NCBI RefSeq assembly: GCF_008274805.1
Contig: NZ_CP022579.1
Coordinates: 1,240,001-1,304,000 of the forward strand
DNA: 64,000 nucleotides
From: Oryzomicrobium terrae
Lineage (GTDB): Bacteria; Pseudomonadota; Gammaproteobacteria; Burkholderiales; Rhodocyclaceae
Reading direction: 5' to 3'
Shown: positions 25,528 to 34,444 of the stretch, piece by piece
Position numbering within the stretch: the first letter of the stretch is position 1
How the letters are laid out: each line of letters opens with the position of its first letter
Made by a program: the position numbers and the translations under genes
Notes under the pieces: generated by a model
Databases searched by the model: none
What the model saw: only the letters and a program-made list of their open reading frames with translations
What the model was told of the DNA's origin: nothing

Positions 25528-28092
25528 TTACTGCGTGGCCCGGGGGCGGTGCGCGTTGCCATACCAGCGGTAAAAACCGCGCTTGGCCAGTTCGACGATA
25601 GCCAGATAGGCGAACACCATGGCGCCGAGGATGGCGTAGAACATGGCAGGGGGCGGCACGAACCCGAAATAGGTGCCGAGCGGGGTGAACGGCAGCAGTA
25701 TGGCGCTGCCCACCACCGCCAGGGAGGTGGCCGTGAGCAGGGGGTGGGCCCGACTCTTCAGGGGATTGCCCCGGGTGCGGATGACGAAGATCACCAGCAC
25801 CTGGGTGCATAGCGACTCGACGAACCAGCCGGTGTGGAACAGCGCTTCGTCGGCCTGCAGCACCGCCAGCATGACGTAGAAGGTGAGGAAGTCGAACAGG
25901 GAGCTGATCGGGCCGATCACCAGCATGAAGTTGCGGATGAACGCCAGGTCGAGCACCCGGGGATGGCTGATTTCCGCCGCATCGACCTTGTCCAGGGGGA
26001 TCGGCACCTCGGAGACGTCGTAGAGGATGTTGTTGAGCAGGATCTGGGTCGGCAGCATCGGCAGGAAGGGCAGGAACAGGGCGGCGCCGGCCATGCTGAA
26101 CATGTTGCCGAAGTTGGAGCTGGTACCCATCATGATGTACTTCATGATGTTGCCGAAGGTGCGCCGGCCTTCCAGCACGGCCTCGTGGAGCACCTGCAGG
26201 TCCTGCTTGAGCAGGATCATGTCGGCCGCCTCCTTGGCCACGTCCACCGCCGAATCCACCGACAGGCCCACGTCCGCCGAATGCAGGGGCGGGGCGTCGT
26301 TGATGCCGTCGCCCAGGTAGCCGACCACGTGGCCCCGGGCCTTGAGGGCCTGGATCACCCGGTTCTTCTGGGCCGGATTGACCCGGCAGAAGAGGTTGGC
26401 GGTGTCGACCCGGGCGCCCAGGGCGTGGTCGTCCAATTGGGCGATGTCCTTGCCGGTGAGCAGCCCGGTGACCGGAATCCCCAGCTGGGTGCAGACGTGC
26501 CGGGTGACCAGGTCGCTATCGCCGGTGACGATCTTGATCGCCACGCCGGCCTGCTTGAGCGCCCCCAGCGCCGCCGCCGCGCTGGCCTTGGGCGGATCGA
26601 GAAAGGCGGCGAAGCCGGCCAGTACCAGTTCGCTTTCGTCGTCCACCACGGCGTGGGGATGGTCCAGGGGCACCGGGCGCCAGGCGATGCCCAGAACCCG
26701 GAAGCCTTCCGCCTCCAAACCACTGTACTGGGCATGGATGGCCGCCTGGGCGGCCTCGTCCAGGCGGCATTGCAGTTCGGCGCCTTCCGCCTCGTAGCGC
26801 GTGCAGAGCCCGACGATCTCGTCCGGCGCGCCCTTCACCACCAGCCAGCGGCTGGTGCCGTTGTCGATCAGCACGGAAACGCGGCGACGCTCGAAGTCGA
26901 AGGGCACCTCGTCGATTTTTTTCCAGGCGCCAAGCTCGATGTGCCGGTGGGCCAGGATGGCTTCGTCCAGGGGGCTTTTCAGTCCCGTTTCGTAGAAGCT
27001 GTTGAAGTAGGCCAATTCCAGCACCCGGTCGCTGGGCTGGCCCGCCGTATCCACGTGCCGTTCGAGGCGGATCTTGGCCTCGGTCAGGGTGCCGGTCTTG
27101 TCGGTGCATAGCACGTCCATGGAGCCCAGGTCCTGGATGGCGGACAGCCTTTTGACGATCATCTGCTTGCCCGCCATGCGCAGGGCGCCCCGGGCCAGGG
27201 TCACCGAAACCACCATCGGCAGCAGCTCCGGCGTCAGCCCGACGGCCAGGGCCACGGCGAACAGGAACGATTCGAGCAGGGGCCGGTGGAACCAGGCGTT
27301 CACCAGCAGCACGAACATCACCATCAACACCGTCAGGCGCATGATCAGCATGCCGAAGCGGCGGGTGCCAAGCTCGAAGGAGGTCGGCGCCGCCGGCCGG
27401 GAAATGCTGTCGGCGATGGCGCCGATGGCGGTGGCGGCGCCGGTCTGCACCACCTGCATCCGGGCGCTGCCGCTGATGACCGAGGTGCCCATGAACACCG
27501 CGTTGGTCGCTTCGTCCAGGTCGGTGGCCGATTTCGCCGGCATGCCCGGCCGTTTTTCCACGGGATAGGATTCCCCCGTCAGCAGCGCCTGCTTGACGAA
27601 GAAATCCCGGGCATCGAGAACGATGCCGTCGGCCGGAATCAGATCGCCGGCGGCGAGCAGCACCACGTCCCCGGGCACCACCTCGGTGGCGGCGATATCC
27701 CGGGTCTGGCCGGCGCGGATGACGGTGGCCCGCACCGAAACCGAATGGCGCAATTTTTCCGCCGCCGCGTTGGCGCGGTACTCCTGGACGAAGTCCAGGG
27801 TGACGCTCAGCAGGACGATGCAGCCGATGATCAGGAAATTGGTGACTTCCCCGGTGAACGCCGACACGGCGCTGGCCATCAGCAGGATCAGCACCAGGGG
27901 ATTCTTGAAGCGGCTCAGGTATTGGCGTAGCAGGGACTTGCGCTGGCGCTCGCGAAACAGGTTGGGGCCGAAGCGTTCCAGCCGCTCGGCGGCTTCGCTT
28001 GGCGAAAGCCCGGTGGGATTGCCGGCCTGGTCGGCATTGCCCGGGGGGTGGGGCTCAAGCCACCAGGGGTGGGCTGCGGCAGGGGGCGGCAC
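25528..28092 (-). CDS. mgtA: Magnesium-importing P-type ATPase
   Basis: P3B-type ATPase that moves Mg2+ into the cell. It has 854 residues, slightly shorter than enterobacterial MgtA (about 900). An N-terminal cation-ATPase domain (GLSPSEAAERLERFGPN) is followed by the actuator TGES, the phosphorylation loop DKTGTLTE with Asp331, the nucleotide-binding KGAPDEIV and the hinge GDGINDAPPLHSADVG. About ten membrane helices are present, with NFGNMFSMAGAALFLPFLPM near the ion path as in MgtA/MgtB. No Mg-sensing leader was recognised in the short upstream stretch. A small cytochrome gene lies 14 bases upstream. Confidence 0.93.
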   Translation of the reverse strand: MPPPAAAHPWWLEPHPPGNADQAGNPTGLSPSEAAERLERFGPNLFRERQRKSLLRQYLSRFKNPLVLILLMASAVSAFTGEVTNFLIIGCIVLLSVTLDFVQEYRANAAAEKLRHSVSVRATVIRAGQTRDIAATEVVPGDVVLLAAGDLIPADGIVLDARDFFVKQALLTGESYPVEKRPGMPAKSATDLDEATNAVFMGTSVISGSARMQVVQTGAATAIGAIADSISRPAAPTSFELGTRRFGMLIMRLTVLMVMFVLLVNAWFHRPLLESFLFAVALAVGLTPELLPMVVSVTLARGALRMAGKQMIVKRLSAIQDLGSMDVLCTDKTGTLTEAKIRLERHVDTAGQPSDRVLELAYFNSFYETGLKSPLDEAILAHRHIELGAWKKIDEVPFDFERRRVSVLIDNGTSRWLVVKGAPDEIVGLCTRYEAEGAELQCRLDEAAQAAIHAQYSGLEAEGFRVLGIAWRPVPLDHPHAVVDDESELVLAGFAAFLDPPKASAAAALGALKQAGVAIKIVTGDSDLVTRHVCTQLGIPVTGLLTGKDIAQLDDHALGARVDTANLFCRVNPAQKNRVIQALKARGHVVGYLGDGINDAPPLHSADVGLSVDSAVDVAKEAADMILLKQDLQVLHEAVLEGRRTFGNIMKYIMMGTSSNFGNMFSMAGAALFLPFLPMLPTQILLNNILYDVSEVPIPLDKVDAAEISHPRVLDLAFIRNFMLVIGPISSLFDFLTFYVMLAVLQADEALFHTGWFVESLCTQVLVIFVIRTRGNPLKSRAHPLLTATSLAVVGSAILLPFTPLGTYFGFVPPPAMFYAILGAMVFAYLAIVELAKRGFYRWYGNAHRPRATQ

Positions 28093-28106
28093 GTCCCGGG
28101 TTCCGT

Positions 28107-28406
28107 TCAGTCGGCGGCGGGAAAGTGGTAATGGTGCAAATTCAGGTAGTGCGCCACGTCGGCGACATCGTCCTCACTCCATTCCAGGTGGGCGTTGTCC
28201 TGCCAGCGTTGCACTTCGGCCAACAGGCTGGCCTGATCGACGACGCGGCGTTGGTCGCGCCAATGGACCTGCACGTTGTGGCAGGCGATGCAGTGCGTCG
28301 CGTAGAGCAACTCGCCGTGTCCGGCATCGAGTTGGGGCTGGGCCGACGTGGCGGCGACAAGGCCGAGCCAGGCCAATGGAATCACCAGGATCAAGTGCCG
28401 CACCAT
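28107..28406 (-). CDS. Small periplasmic monoheme cytochrome c
   Basis: A 99-residue protein with a signal peptide (about residues 1-22, ending TSAQ) and one haem-binding motif, C39-I-A-C42-H43. The mature part is about 77 residues, ending YLNLHHYHFPAAD with no clear axial Met; a His could be the sixth ligand. It lies 14 bases upstream of mgtA on the same strand and may be co-transcribed with it. A redox role is certain only at the level of haem binding. Confidence 0.85.
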   Translation of the reverse strand: MVRHLILVIPLAWLGLVAATSAQPQLDAGHGELLYATHCIACHNVQVHWRDQRRVVDQASLLAEVQRWQDNAHLEWSEDDVADVAHYLNLHHYHFPAAD

Positions 28407-28690
28407 GACGCCTCCCTATGGGCTTACCTCACACGAGTATAGGCGCAGGCAACGGGAGCGGCCGGAAAAGGCGCCGATAAAGGGCCTGGGCGATGTCGTG
28501 GGAGCGTCGAATCCAACAGGCGGCCGGCGGTCATGGGCTATCGGCCGCCCCGGATCGCGTTCGTCCTCGGGGGCTGGCCGGTCGAGGCCGCAGCGGCTGG
28601 CGATGCGGATTGTTAGCCCGGGCTGAATGGGGCGGACAGCCGTGGCTTGGCGGGGCGCCGGTCCGGCGTTACGCCAAGCCCGGCCAGACC

Positions 28691-29008
28691 CTATTTGAGC
28701 CGCATGTCGTTCTTGACCGATTTCACCCCCTTGACGCCGCGGGTGACCTCGAGCGCCTTGCTGATATCGGCCTGGGTGCTGACGAAGCCGCTCAACTGGA
28801 CGATGCCCTTGTAGGTTTCGACGTTGATCTCGAAGGATTTCAAGGCAGGTTCGGCCAGCAGGGCGGCTTTGACCTTGGTGGTGATGTACGAATCTTCGAA
28901 GTATTCGCCCGTGCCTTCCTGCTTCGCCGTCGAGGCACAGCCGAACATGAACGCCATGCCCAGGGCGAACAGGAAAGTGGAAAAACGCTGCAGTCGTGTC
29001 ATGGCCAT
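28691..29008 (-). CDS. BON-domain lipoprotein
   Basis: A 105-residue protein with a lipobox signal (AFMFGC, lipidated Cys24) and one BON domain (about 42-104): YITTKVKAALLAEPALKSFE, then GIVQLSGFVSTQADISKALE and GVKSVKNDM. BON proteins attach to membranes or phospholipids and often respond to osmotic or envelope stress (OsmY, DolP). It is monocistronic. The start may be the third residue (Met3). Confidence 0.9.
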   Translation of the reverse strand: MAMTRLQRFSTFLFALGMAFMFGCASTAKQEGTGEYFEDSYITTKVKAALLAEPALKSFEINVETYKGIVQLSGFVSTQADISKALEVTRGVKGVKSVKNDMRLK

Positions 29009-29157
29009 GTACTCCGGTGATCGGGACGATCGGTGCGCTCCGGCGTTTCAACATAGCCAAGGGAGAGGGGCGGTGCAAACGCCATTCGGCCTATGGCCTT
29101 TTCCCCCGAATGGGCGGGCGCCCCAGGCACCTGGATGCCCGGGGCGCTTTACGAAAC

Positions 29158-29853
29158 TCAGCAGTATTGCGCGATGGCCTGCAGCGACCGCGAGTAGGTA
29201 TGGAAAAGCTGGGCATCGCTGTAGCGATGTTCGCTGCCCACCGGGCAACTGATCCGGGCCAGACAGGTAGTGCGACAGAGGGAATCGGCCTGCCTGCGGT
29301 AGGCAATACACTTGGGCAGGGAGAATTCCCCGTCCTGCAGGGCGTCTGCGGGGCAGGCGGCGATGCAGGCCTGGCTTTGGCAGCTGGCGCAGGGGGATGG
29401 GCGCTGTTCGGGGCGTGAGGGCTCCAGATCGCTGTCCGCCAGCACCACGACGCGGTAGGCGTACCAGGTGCCCCAGCGTTCGTTGATGCCGATGCGCAAC
29501 GGCGAGGGATGATGCCAGCCCGCCAGGGCGCCCAGGGCCTGCAGGCCGATGGGGGCATCGCTCGGGTAGATGACTTGCTGGTCCAGCCCGGGGAACTGGG
29601 CGGCCAGGCATTGGGTGACGGTGGCGGCGCTGAAGTCGTCGATCGGGTTGTCCGAAGCGATCCCCGAGGCCTGGACCGCATCCCACAGGGTTTTTCCGCC
29701 GTGGCCGATCAGGATCAGCTGGCGATAGCGGCGGGCCGGATCGAAGCGCTCGCGCAGCATCGCGGCCATGTCGGCAGGCAGGGCGTCGAGGTTGAAAACG
29801 GCCTGCAGGTTCAAGCCGGCCCGGTCCAGGGCGGTGGTGTCCAAAGGGGTCAT
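29158..29853 (-). CDS. Ferredoxin-type [4Fe-4S] cluster protein
   Basis: A 231-residue cytoplasmic protein with a C-terminal iron-sulfur region. The first cluster motif is C155-x2-C158-x4-C163-x3-C167-P, and a second group of cysteines is C182, C193, C197 and C203-P, enough for two clusters. The N-terminal 140 residues (LILIGHGGKTLWDAVQASG, INERWGTWYAYRVVVLADSD) resemble the body of QueG-like and MMACHC-like proteins without their B12 signatures. Its ATG overlaps the stop of the thioredoxin gene by four bases (ATGA), so the two are translationally coupled. The activity is not known. Confidence 0.82.
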   Translation of the reverse strand: MTPLDTTALDRAGLNLQAVFNLDALPADMAAMLRERFDPARRYRQLILIGHGGKTLWDAVQASGIASDNPIDDFSAATVTQCLAAQFPGLDQQVIYPSDAPIGLQALGALAGWHHPSPLRIGINERWGTWYAYRVVVLADSDLEPSRPEQRPSPCASCQSQACIAACPADALQDGEFSLPKCIAYRRQADSLCRTTCLARISCPVGSEHRYSDAQLFHTYSRSLQAIAQYC

Positions 29854-30179
29854 GGGGTGTCGATCTGGCGCAGTGCCGCGGCGATGGCCTCGGCATCGCC
29901 GGGGCGGACCAGGCGGGCGATCTCCTGGCCGTGGTGCATGAATATCAGGGTAGGCCACAGGGTGACCTGGAACGAGCGCCCCAGCCGGCGCCCCGGACCG
30001 TCTTCGATCTTCAGGTGGCGTACCTGGTGATGCCCGGCGAAGGCGGTGGCGATCAGGGCTTGGGCGGCACGGCAGTGGCCGCACCAGGGGGCGCCGAACT
30101 CGATGACGAGGGGACCGTCGTGGGCATCGACCTCGGCGCGCGAGGGGGCGTTGGTGGTGTAGTCGGCAGTCACTTCCAT
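29850..30179 (-). CDS. Thioredoxin-family protein
   Basis: A 109-residue cytoplasmic thioredoxin-fold protein with active-site FGAPWCGHC (C33, C36) and the cis-Pro segment VTLWPTLIFMHHGQEIARLV. The N-terminus before the fold is short (PSRAEVDAHDGPLVIEF). The CGHC pair is PDI-like rather than CGPC. The ATG at 30179 follows GGAGAG. It is coupled to the ferredoxin-type gene, which suggests a redox partner pair. Confidence 0.88.
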   Translation of the reverse strand: MEVTADYTTNAPSRAEVDAHDGPLVIEFGAPWCGHCRAAQALIATAFAGHHQVRHLKIEDGPGRRLGRSFQVTLWPTLIFMHHGQEIARLVRPGDAEAIAAALRQIDTP

Positions 30180-30364
30180 CGTCTCTCCGGGGTGGTTGCG
30201 CCAGGGGCGCCAGGGCGCCGCCGCACGGCGGAAGGATAGCGCACCCGACGGGCGGTGGCGGTGTCGGCGCGCATTCATCATTCGCGCGCCCACCATGGTG
30301 GGATAACGGGGCGGGGCGGTATGGGGTGGCCAGCTTGCCGCCACTCCCGGGGTGTGGTGCCAAT

Positions 30365-30392
30365 AAAAAACCGGGCGCAGGGCCCGGTTTTT
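30365..30392. terminator. Bidirectional terminator
   Basis: AAAAAA precedes CCGGGC (30371-30376), which pairs with GCCCGG (30382-30387), followed by TTTTT. It lies downstream of the small 60-residue gene, which ends at 30432 on the minus strand. Confidence 0.8.
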
Positions 30393-30431
30393 CGTCTTGC
30401 GGCGTCATGCCACCCGCGGTGGTCGGGGGCC

Positions 30432-30614
30432 TCAGCGCTCCATGACCGGCAGCGGGATCAATTGCGACGGGCACAGTCCCGCCAGCTCACCAACCACGCG
30501 GTTGATGCCCTTGCCGACCAGCCACCAGGCATTGCCGTAGGGGACGATCGCTACGCCTGCCTGGGCGCACAGTTTCTTTGCTTCACTTCTGAGCTTTTCG
30601 AGTTGATTTTCCAT
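30432..30614 (-). CDS. Small protein of unknown function
   Basis: A 60-residue frame with a plausible composition and a clear terminator 40 bases after it. It starts MENQLEKLRSEAKKLCAQAG and has a central NAWWLVGKGINRVVGEL segment. The upstream AAGCAAGC is a weak ribosome-binding site. I do not recognise it. A helix followed by a WWLVGKG turn could be a small DNA- or protein-binding unit. Confidence 0.5.
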   Translation of the reverse strand: MENQLEKLRSEAKKLCAQAGVAIVPYGNAWWLVGKGINRVVGELAGLCPSQLIPLPVMER

Positions 30615-31357
30615 TGCTTGCTTACTAATTGAATTTGCAGATTGGTTTGCTCCCTAACGCCGGTTTTCAATGAGTCTTGAAGGTCGTGGCATGCCTGGCA
30701 CCGGGGCTCGCCATTCCCGCTACCGTTGTCGCCGTGCGCAGAAGTGCGGCAGGCGTGGTAGTCGAGCGGGGGGCGATAACCGGGGGCTGCCGGGTTATGC
30801 GGTAGGGGGTGACAGGTGGGTCACGATGCCGGAACGATCCGGACCTGGCGCGGCCGGCGAATCTCGCCGTCCTGCTGACCCTGCGGGTCGGAGAAAGCGC
30901 CGGGAACGGCGGATTTCTCGCGGGCAGTGTTTTGGAGCCCTGGGGCCGGTGTGCGGAGCTGGAGGGGGAGACGACAAACCATCGTCGTCATTCACACCAA
31001 TACCGCCGAAACGCGTGGGTTATGCGCGCCGCTTTACCGTTGTTGTTGGCCTGTCCGGCCATTGCCTGGGTGGGGCAATGAGATGTCCTGGATCGGGAAC
31101 CAGGATCGGGCAGCGGGGTAAACCGGGGGAGTGTTCGCGAAGGTTCGCAGAGGTGCGGGCCACAACCCGCTGGCGAAAAATCGGAAAACAGCAGAACTAC
31201 TTAAAAAACACTGGGTTGCACTGTGCCTCATATCGGGACTAATAGCAAACGATAAATGCCGTCAAGCCCGGGCCGCGTTGTCGTCCGGCCCTCGCCGTCG
31301 AAGCCGAGGGAGGCCGGGAAGGGGGCTGCGGGGTGGTGTCGCATGAATCGTCGTGGC
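30615..31357. other. Gene-free interval
   Basis: About 740 bases in which no frame has the composition of the neighbouring genes, and no repeat or RNA gene was recognised. The longest frame on the plus strand is Arg/Gly-rich and ends without a ribosome-binding site or terminator. Confidence 0.5.
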
Positions 31358-31385
31358 AAAAAAAACCGCACGGCGGACCGTGCGG
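31358..31385 (-). terminator. Rho-independent terminator of the serine hydrolase gene
   Basis: On the minus strand CCGCACGG, loop TCCG, CCGTGCGG, then TTTTTTTT. It lies about 125 bases past the hydrolase stop. Confidence 0.85.
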
Positions 31386-31508
31386 CGGTGGATGCGGAGA
31401 TGCGGCACTCCGTTTCCGCAAGGACCGTCCCTGCCGGGCGCGGTCAAGAGGAAGAGAACAGAACGTCCGATGAACGCGGGGTCCATCCCGCGGCGCCAGG
31501 CCGAGACC

Positions 31509-32168
31509 TTACGCCGCACCGCCAGGGTAGGCCGGCGCCGCCGGTGGGATGAAATCATTATTTTCGATAAGCATAGAGGCCCCCGGGGCTGGTGCGACGG
31601 CGGGAGCGCCGAGGTCGGCCGCGCGGCGCCGGGAGTGGGCGATCCACTCCAGGGGCAGCGTCCAGGGGCCGAAGCCGGCAGCGACGTTGATGTGGCCGGC
31701 ACCGTCCAGCACCTGCAGGCGAGTGCCCCAGGCGTCGGCCAGCCAGGCGGCGTCGGCGGTGCTCATCCACGGATCGTTGGTGCTGGCGATCAGGTCGCTG
31801 CGCAGCCCGTGGCGGGGCAGGGGCCAGGCCAGGACGGGGCGGGCAATGGCGAAGCGGGCCGGGTTGGCCGGGGCTACGTACAGCCCGGCCGCGATCGGTG
31901 CGTTCAGGTGCAAGGCCGCATAGGCGCTGGCCAGGCAGCCGAAGCTGTGGGCCACCACCAGGGGAGCGGCGCCGTGCTGCTCGGCCAGTTGGCGGGCGCG
32001 CCGGGCGATGCGTTCGGCCCAGGCGGCCAGGTCCGGGGCGTTCCAGTCCGGCTGCTCGACGCGATGGCAGCCGCCCACTTGCTGTTCCAGCCAGCTTTGC
32101 CAGTGGGCAGGTTCGCTGCCGCCCTTGCCGGGCACGATCAGGACCGGGAGTGGAGTGGTTTCGCTCAT
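31509..32168 (-). CDS. RBBP9/YdeN-family serine hydrolase
   Basis: A 219-residue alpha/beta hydrolase. The opening PVLIVPGKGGSEPAHWQSWL, the nucleophile elbow AHSFGC with Ser75, DLIASTNDPWM for the acid and DGAGHINVAAG for the catalytic His match the RBBP9/YdeN group. These are small serine hydrolases with few known substrates. A C-terminal extension of about 35 residues is Ala/Pro-rich. It is divergent from the second sulfonate-type transporter. Confidence 0.9.
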   Translation of the reverse strand: MSETTPLPVLIVPGKGGSEPAHWQSWLEQQVGGCHRVEQPDWNAPDLAAWAERIARRARQLAEQHGAAPLVVAHSFGCLASAYAALHLNAPIAAGLYVAPANPARFAIARPVLAWPLPRHGLRSDLIASTNDPWMSTADAAWLADAWGTRLQVLDGAGHINVAAGFGPWTLPLEWIAHSRRRAADLGAPAVAPAPGASMLIENNDFIPPAAPAYPGGAA

Positions 32169-32401
32169 GGGCGCCCCTTCAAGTGAATGCCACGGATAGT
32201 GTCGAGTCCTGAGCCTAGCAGGCGGGAGCAGGGCGCCAAAGCCGCGTTGCGCATAAGCAAATACCCTTTTTGTTCCGTGGCCTGGGCGCGCGGCGGAGGC
32301 GCCGGGGCAGGCATTGCCCCGAGGATGTAGAGGTCGGGGCCGGGGCGGCGGTGCCCCGTGGCTATGTGTCGCAGGGTTATAAACAAATCGCCATTTATTC
32401 G

Positions 32402-32432
32402 TATGCGTTATGAACGGATGTCCCTAGAGTCC
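32402..32432 (+). promoter_or_regulatory. Putative CysB-type promoter of the second sulfonate-type transporter
   Basis: GTTATGAAC (32407-32415, the reverse complement of GTTCATAAC) is followed by TCCCTAGAGTCC (32421-32432), which contains the -10-like TAGAGT. It matches the upstream region of the cysB-like gene at 1851-1877 with the same order and nearly the same spacing. Confidence 0.5.
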
Positions 32433-32475
32433 GGGCCGTGGATTTCCCCGCCTTCCCGATTCGAAAGGACGTTTC

Positions 32476-33540
32476 ATGACGCTTGCCTGCACCCTGCGCT
32501 CCCGGTTGCGCCAGCTTTCCCTGGCCGTTTCCGTCGGCTCCGCCGCTGCCCTCGCCCTGGGCGTGGCGCCCCTGGCCGCCCAGGCCGATACCGCCGTCAA
32601 GGTGGGCTACCTGCCGGTGACCGGCCACGCCAAGTTCTTCGTCGCCAAGGAACAGGGCTTCTTCAAGAAGGAAGGCCTGGACGTGGACCTGGTGGAGTTC
32701 CAGAACTCCGCCGACGGCATCAACGCCGTGGTGGCGGGCAAGCTGGACGTGGGCGCCTTCGGCACCACCGCGCCCCTGGTGTTCTACTCCAAGGGCTCCG
32801 ACCTGAAGATCATCGGCGGCATCATGGGCCAGGACGCGGCCCTGGTGGTCAAGCCCGAGCTGGCCGGCACCATCCGTAGCATCAACGACCTGAAGGGCAA
32901 GAAGGTGGCCACGGTGCGCATGGCCTCCGGCGATGCGGTGCTGCGCGGCGCCCTCAAGGACGCCAAGATCAACTGGAAGAACGACCTGCACATCTTCGAA
33001 CTGAAGAACCCGCCGGCGGTGATCGAGGCGGTCAAGTCCGGCCAGGTGGATGCCGGCCTGGTGTGGGGCCCCCACGACCTGCGTGCCGAGCAGCAGGGCC
33101 TCAAGATCGTGGTGCGCTCCGGGGACCTGTCCCCGGGCCACCCCTGCTGCCGCCTGGTGGTGACCTCGGCCAAGCTCAAGGATGAAGCCGTGGTCCAGGG
33201 CTTCCTGCGCGCCATCCTCAAGGCCGAGAAGTTCGCCGCCGAGAACCGCAAGGAAACCATCGACGCCATCGCCAAGTACATCAAGCTCGACCGCGCCCTG
33301 CTGGAAAAGGGCTACTACTCGCCCAACCTGGAGCAGGGCTCCGACCCCAACGTGAAGGGCGTGCAGAAGTTCTGGCTGACCATGGTCGGGTCCGAGTTCA
33401 TCGAGGGCAAGCGCGCCCTGGACCCGATCTTCGAGGTCGGCCCCTACAAGAAGGCCCTCGACTCCCTGGCCAAGGAAAGCCCCAAGGACCCGTTCTGGCA
33501 GGCCCGCCTGAAGGAGTTCAAGGAAAGGGACGTGCTGTGA
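32476..33540 (+). CDS. SsuA/TauA-like ABC transporter substrate-binding protein
   Basis: A 354-residue periplasmic binding protein of the nitrate/sulfonate/taurine family. The signal peptide ends near PLAAQA (about residue 37). The mature start KVGYLPVTGHAKFFVAKEQG, DLKGKKVATVRMASGDAVL and VKSGQVDAGLVWGPHDLRAE place it in the SsuA/TauA/ThiY-like fold. A Cys pair occurs in SPGHPCCRLVV (about 219), which is unusual for sulfonate binders. It is followed by its ATPase and permease. The ligand is a sulfur compound by context only. Confidence 0.88.
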   Translation: MTLACTLRSRLRQLSLAVSVGSAAALALGVAPLAAQADTAVKVGYLPVTGHAKFFVAKEQGFFKKEGLDVDLVEFQNSADGINAVVAGKLDVGAFGTTAPLVFYSKGSDLKIIGGIMGQDAALVVKPELAGTIRSINDLKGKKVATVRMASGDAVLRGALKDAKINWKNDLHIFELKNPPAVIEAVKSGQVDAGLVWGPHDLRAEQQGLKIVVRSGDLSPGHPCCRLVVTSAKLKDEAVVQGFLRAILKAEKFAAENRKETIDAIAKYIKLDRALLEKGYYSPNLEQGSDPNVKGVQKFWLTMVGSEFIEGKRALDPIFEVGPYKKALDSLAKESPKDPFWQARLKEFKERDVL

Positions 33541-34379
33541 GTGTGAGCGTTGCCCCCGCGCGTGCGCCGGCGGTGGCCGGCACCGCCCCGGCCGGCCTGT
33601 CCATCGCCGACGTCTCATTCGCCTACGCCGCCGGGGAAACCACCCTGCGGCGGGTGAGCCTGGAGGTGCCGGAAGGCACCTTCCTCACCCTGCTCGGGCC
33701 GAGCGGCTCGGGCAAATCGACCTTGCTGCGCCTGATCGCCGGACTGGAAGCGCCCAGCGACGGGCGCCTGGCCTGGAACGGCGTGACCATCGACGGCCCC
33801 GGCATCGACCGGGCCGTAGTGTTTCAGAACTACGCCCTGTTCCCCTGGTACACCGTGGTGGACAACGTCGCCCTGGCGGTGGCCAAGGCCCACCCCCAGG
33901 CCCGCCGCGCCGAGCGCCGCGAGCGGGCCCGGGAGTATCTGGCCAAGGTCGGCCTGAGCGATGCCGCCGGCAAGTACCCGTTCCAGCTGTCCGGCGGCAT
34001 GCAGCAGCGCGCCGCCATCGCCCGGGCCCTGGCCCTGGAAGCGCCGGTACTGCTCATGGACGAGCCCTTCGGCGCCCTGGACCCGATCAACCGGGGCAAG
34101 TTGCAGGACCTGTTGCTCGACGTGTGGCAGAGCACCAGTCCGCGCCGCACCATCGTTTTCGTCACCCACGACGTGGACGAGGCCCTCTACCTGGGCGACC
34201 AGGTGGCGGTGCTGGGCGCATCGCCGGGGCGGTTGCTGGCCCAGGTGGCCGTGCCCTTCCCCCGGCCGCGCCAGCGCGCCCAGTTGTTCGCCTCCGCCGA
34301 ATTCCACGCCCGCCGCGAGGAAATCGCCGAGCTGCTCGATGCCGACGTGCTCCAGGGCCTGTCCGGCCAGGCGGCCTGA
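33537..34379 (+). CDS. SsuB/TauB-like ABC transporter ATPase
   Basis: A 280-residue ATP-binding subunit. Walker A GPSGSGKST at 54-62, the Q-loop QNYALFPWYTV, LSGGM at 151-155, Walker B VLLMDEP at 171-177 and the switch His211 are all present. It begins with GTG that overlaps the stop of the binding-protein gene (GTGA), so the two are translationally coupled. Unlike the SsuB at 9.3 kb it has no Mop domain. Confidence 0.9.
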   Translation: MSVSVAPARAPAVAGTAPAGLSIADVSFAYAAGETTLRRVSLEVPEGTFLTLLGPSGSGKSTLLRLIAGLEAPSDGRLAWNGVTIDGPGIDRAVVFQNYALFPWYTVVDNVALAVAKAHPQARRAERRERAREYLAKVGLSDAAGKYPFQLSGGMQQRAAIARALALEAPVLLMDEPFGALDPINRGKLQDLLLDVWQSTSPRRTIVFVTHDVDEALYLGDQVAVLGASPGRLLAQVAVPFPRPRQRAQLFASAEFHARREEIAELLDADVLQGLSGQAA

Positions 34380-34392
34380 TCCAGTGCCGCCG

Positions 34393-34428
34393 CCGCAGTC
34401 ACCGCAGTCACCGCAGTCACCGCAGTCG
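34393..34428 (+). repeat. Four 9-base tandem repeats between ATPase and permease genes
   Basis: CCGCAGTCA occurs three times and CCGCAGTCG once, head to tail, in the 65-base gap upstream of the permease start. Slippage could change the distance between the two coupled genes. Confidence 0.85.
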
Positions 34429-34444
34429 CTGTAAAGGAAACACC

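Noticed and set aside
30670-31242. 190-codon Arg/Gly-rich frame
   Set aside because: No family pattern, no ribosome-binding site, and frame composition typical of non-coding GC-rich DNA.
34393-34428. CRISPR-like short repeat
   Set aside because: The units are directly adjacent with no spacers and only nine bases long, so it is a simple tandem repeat.
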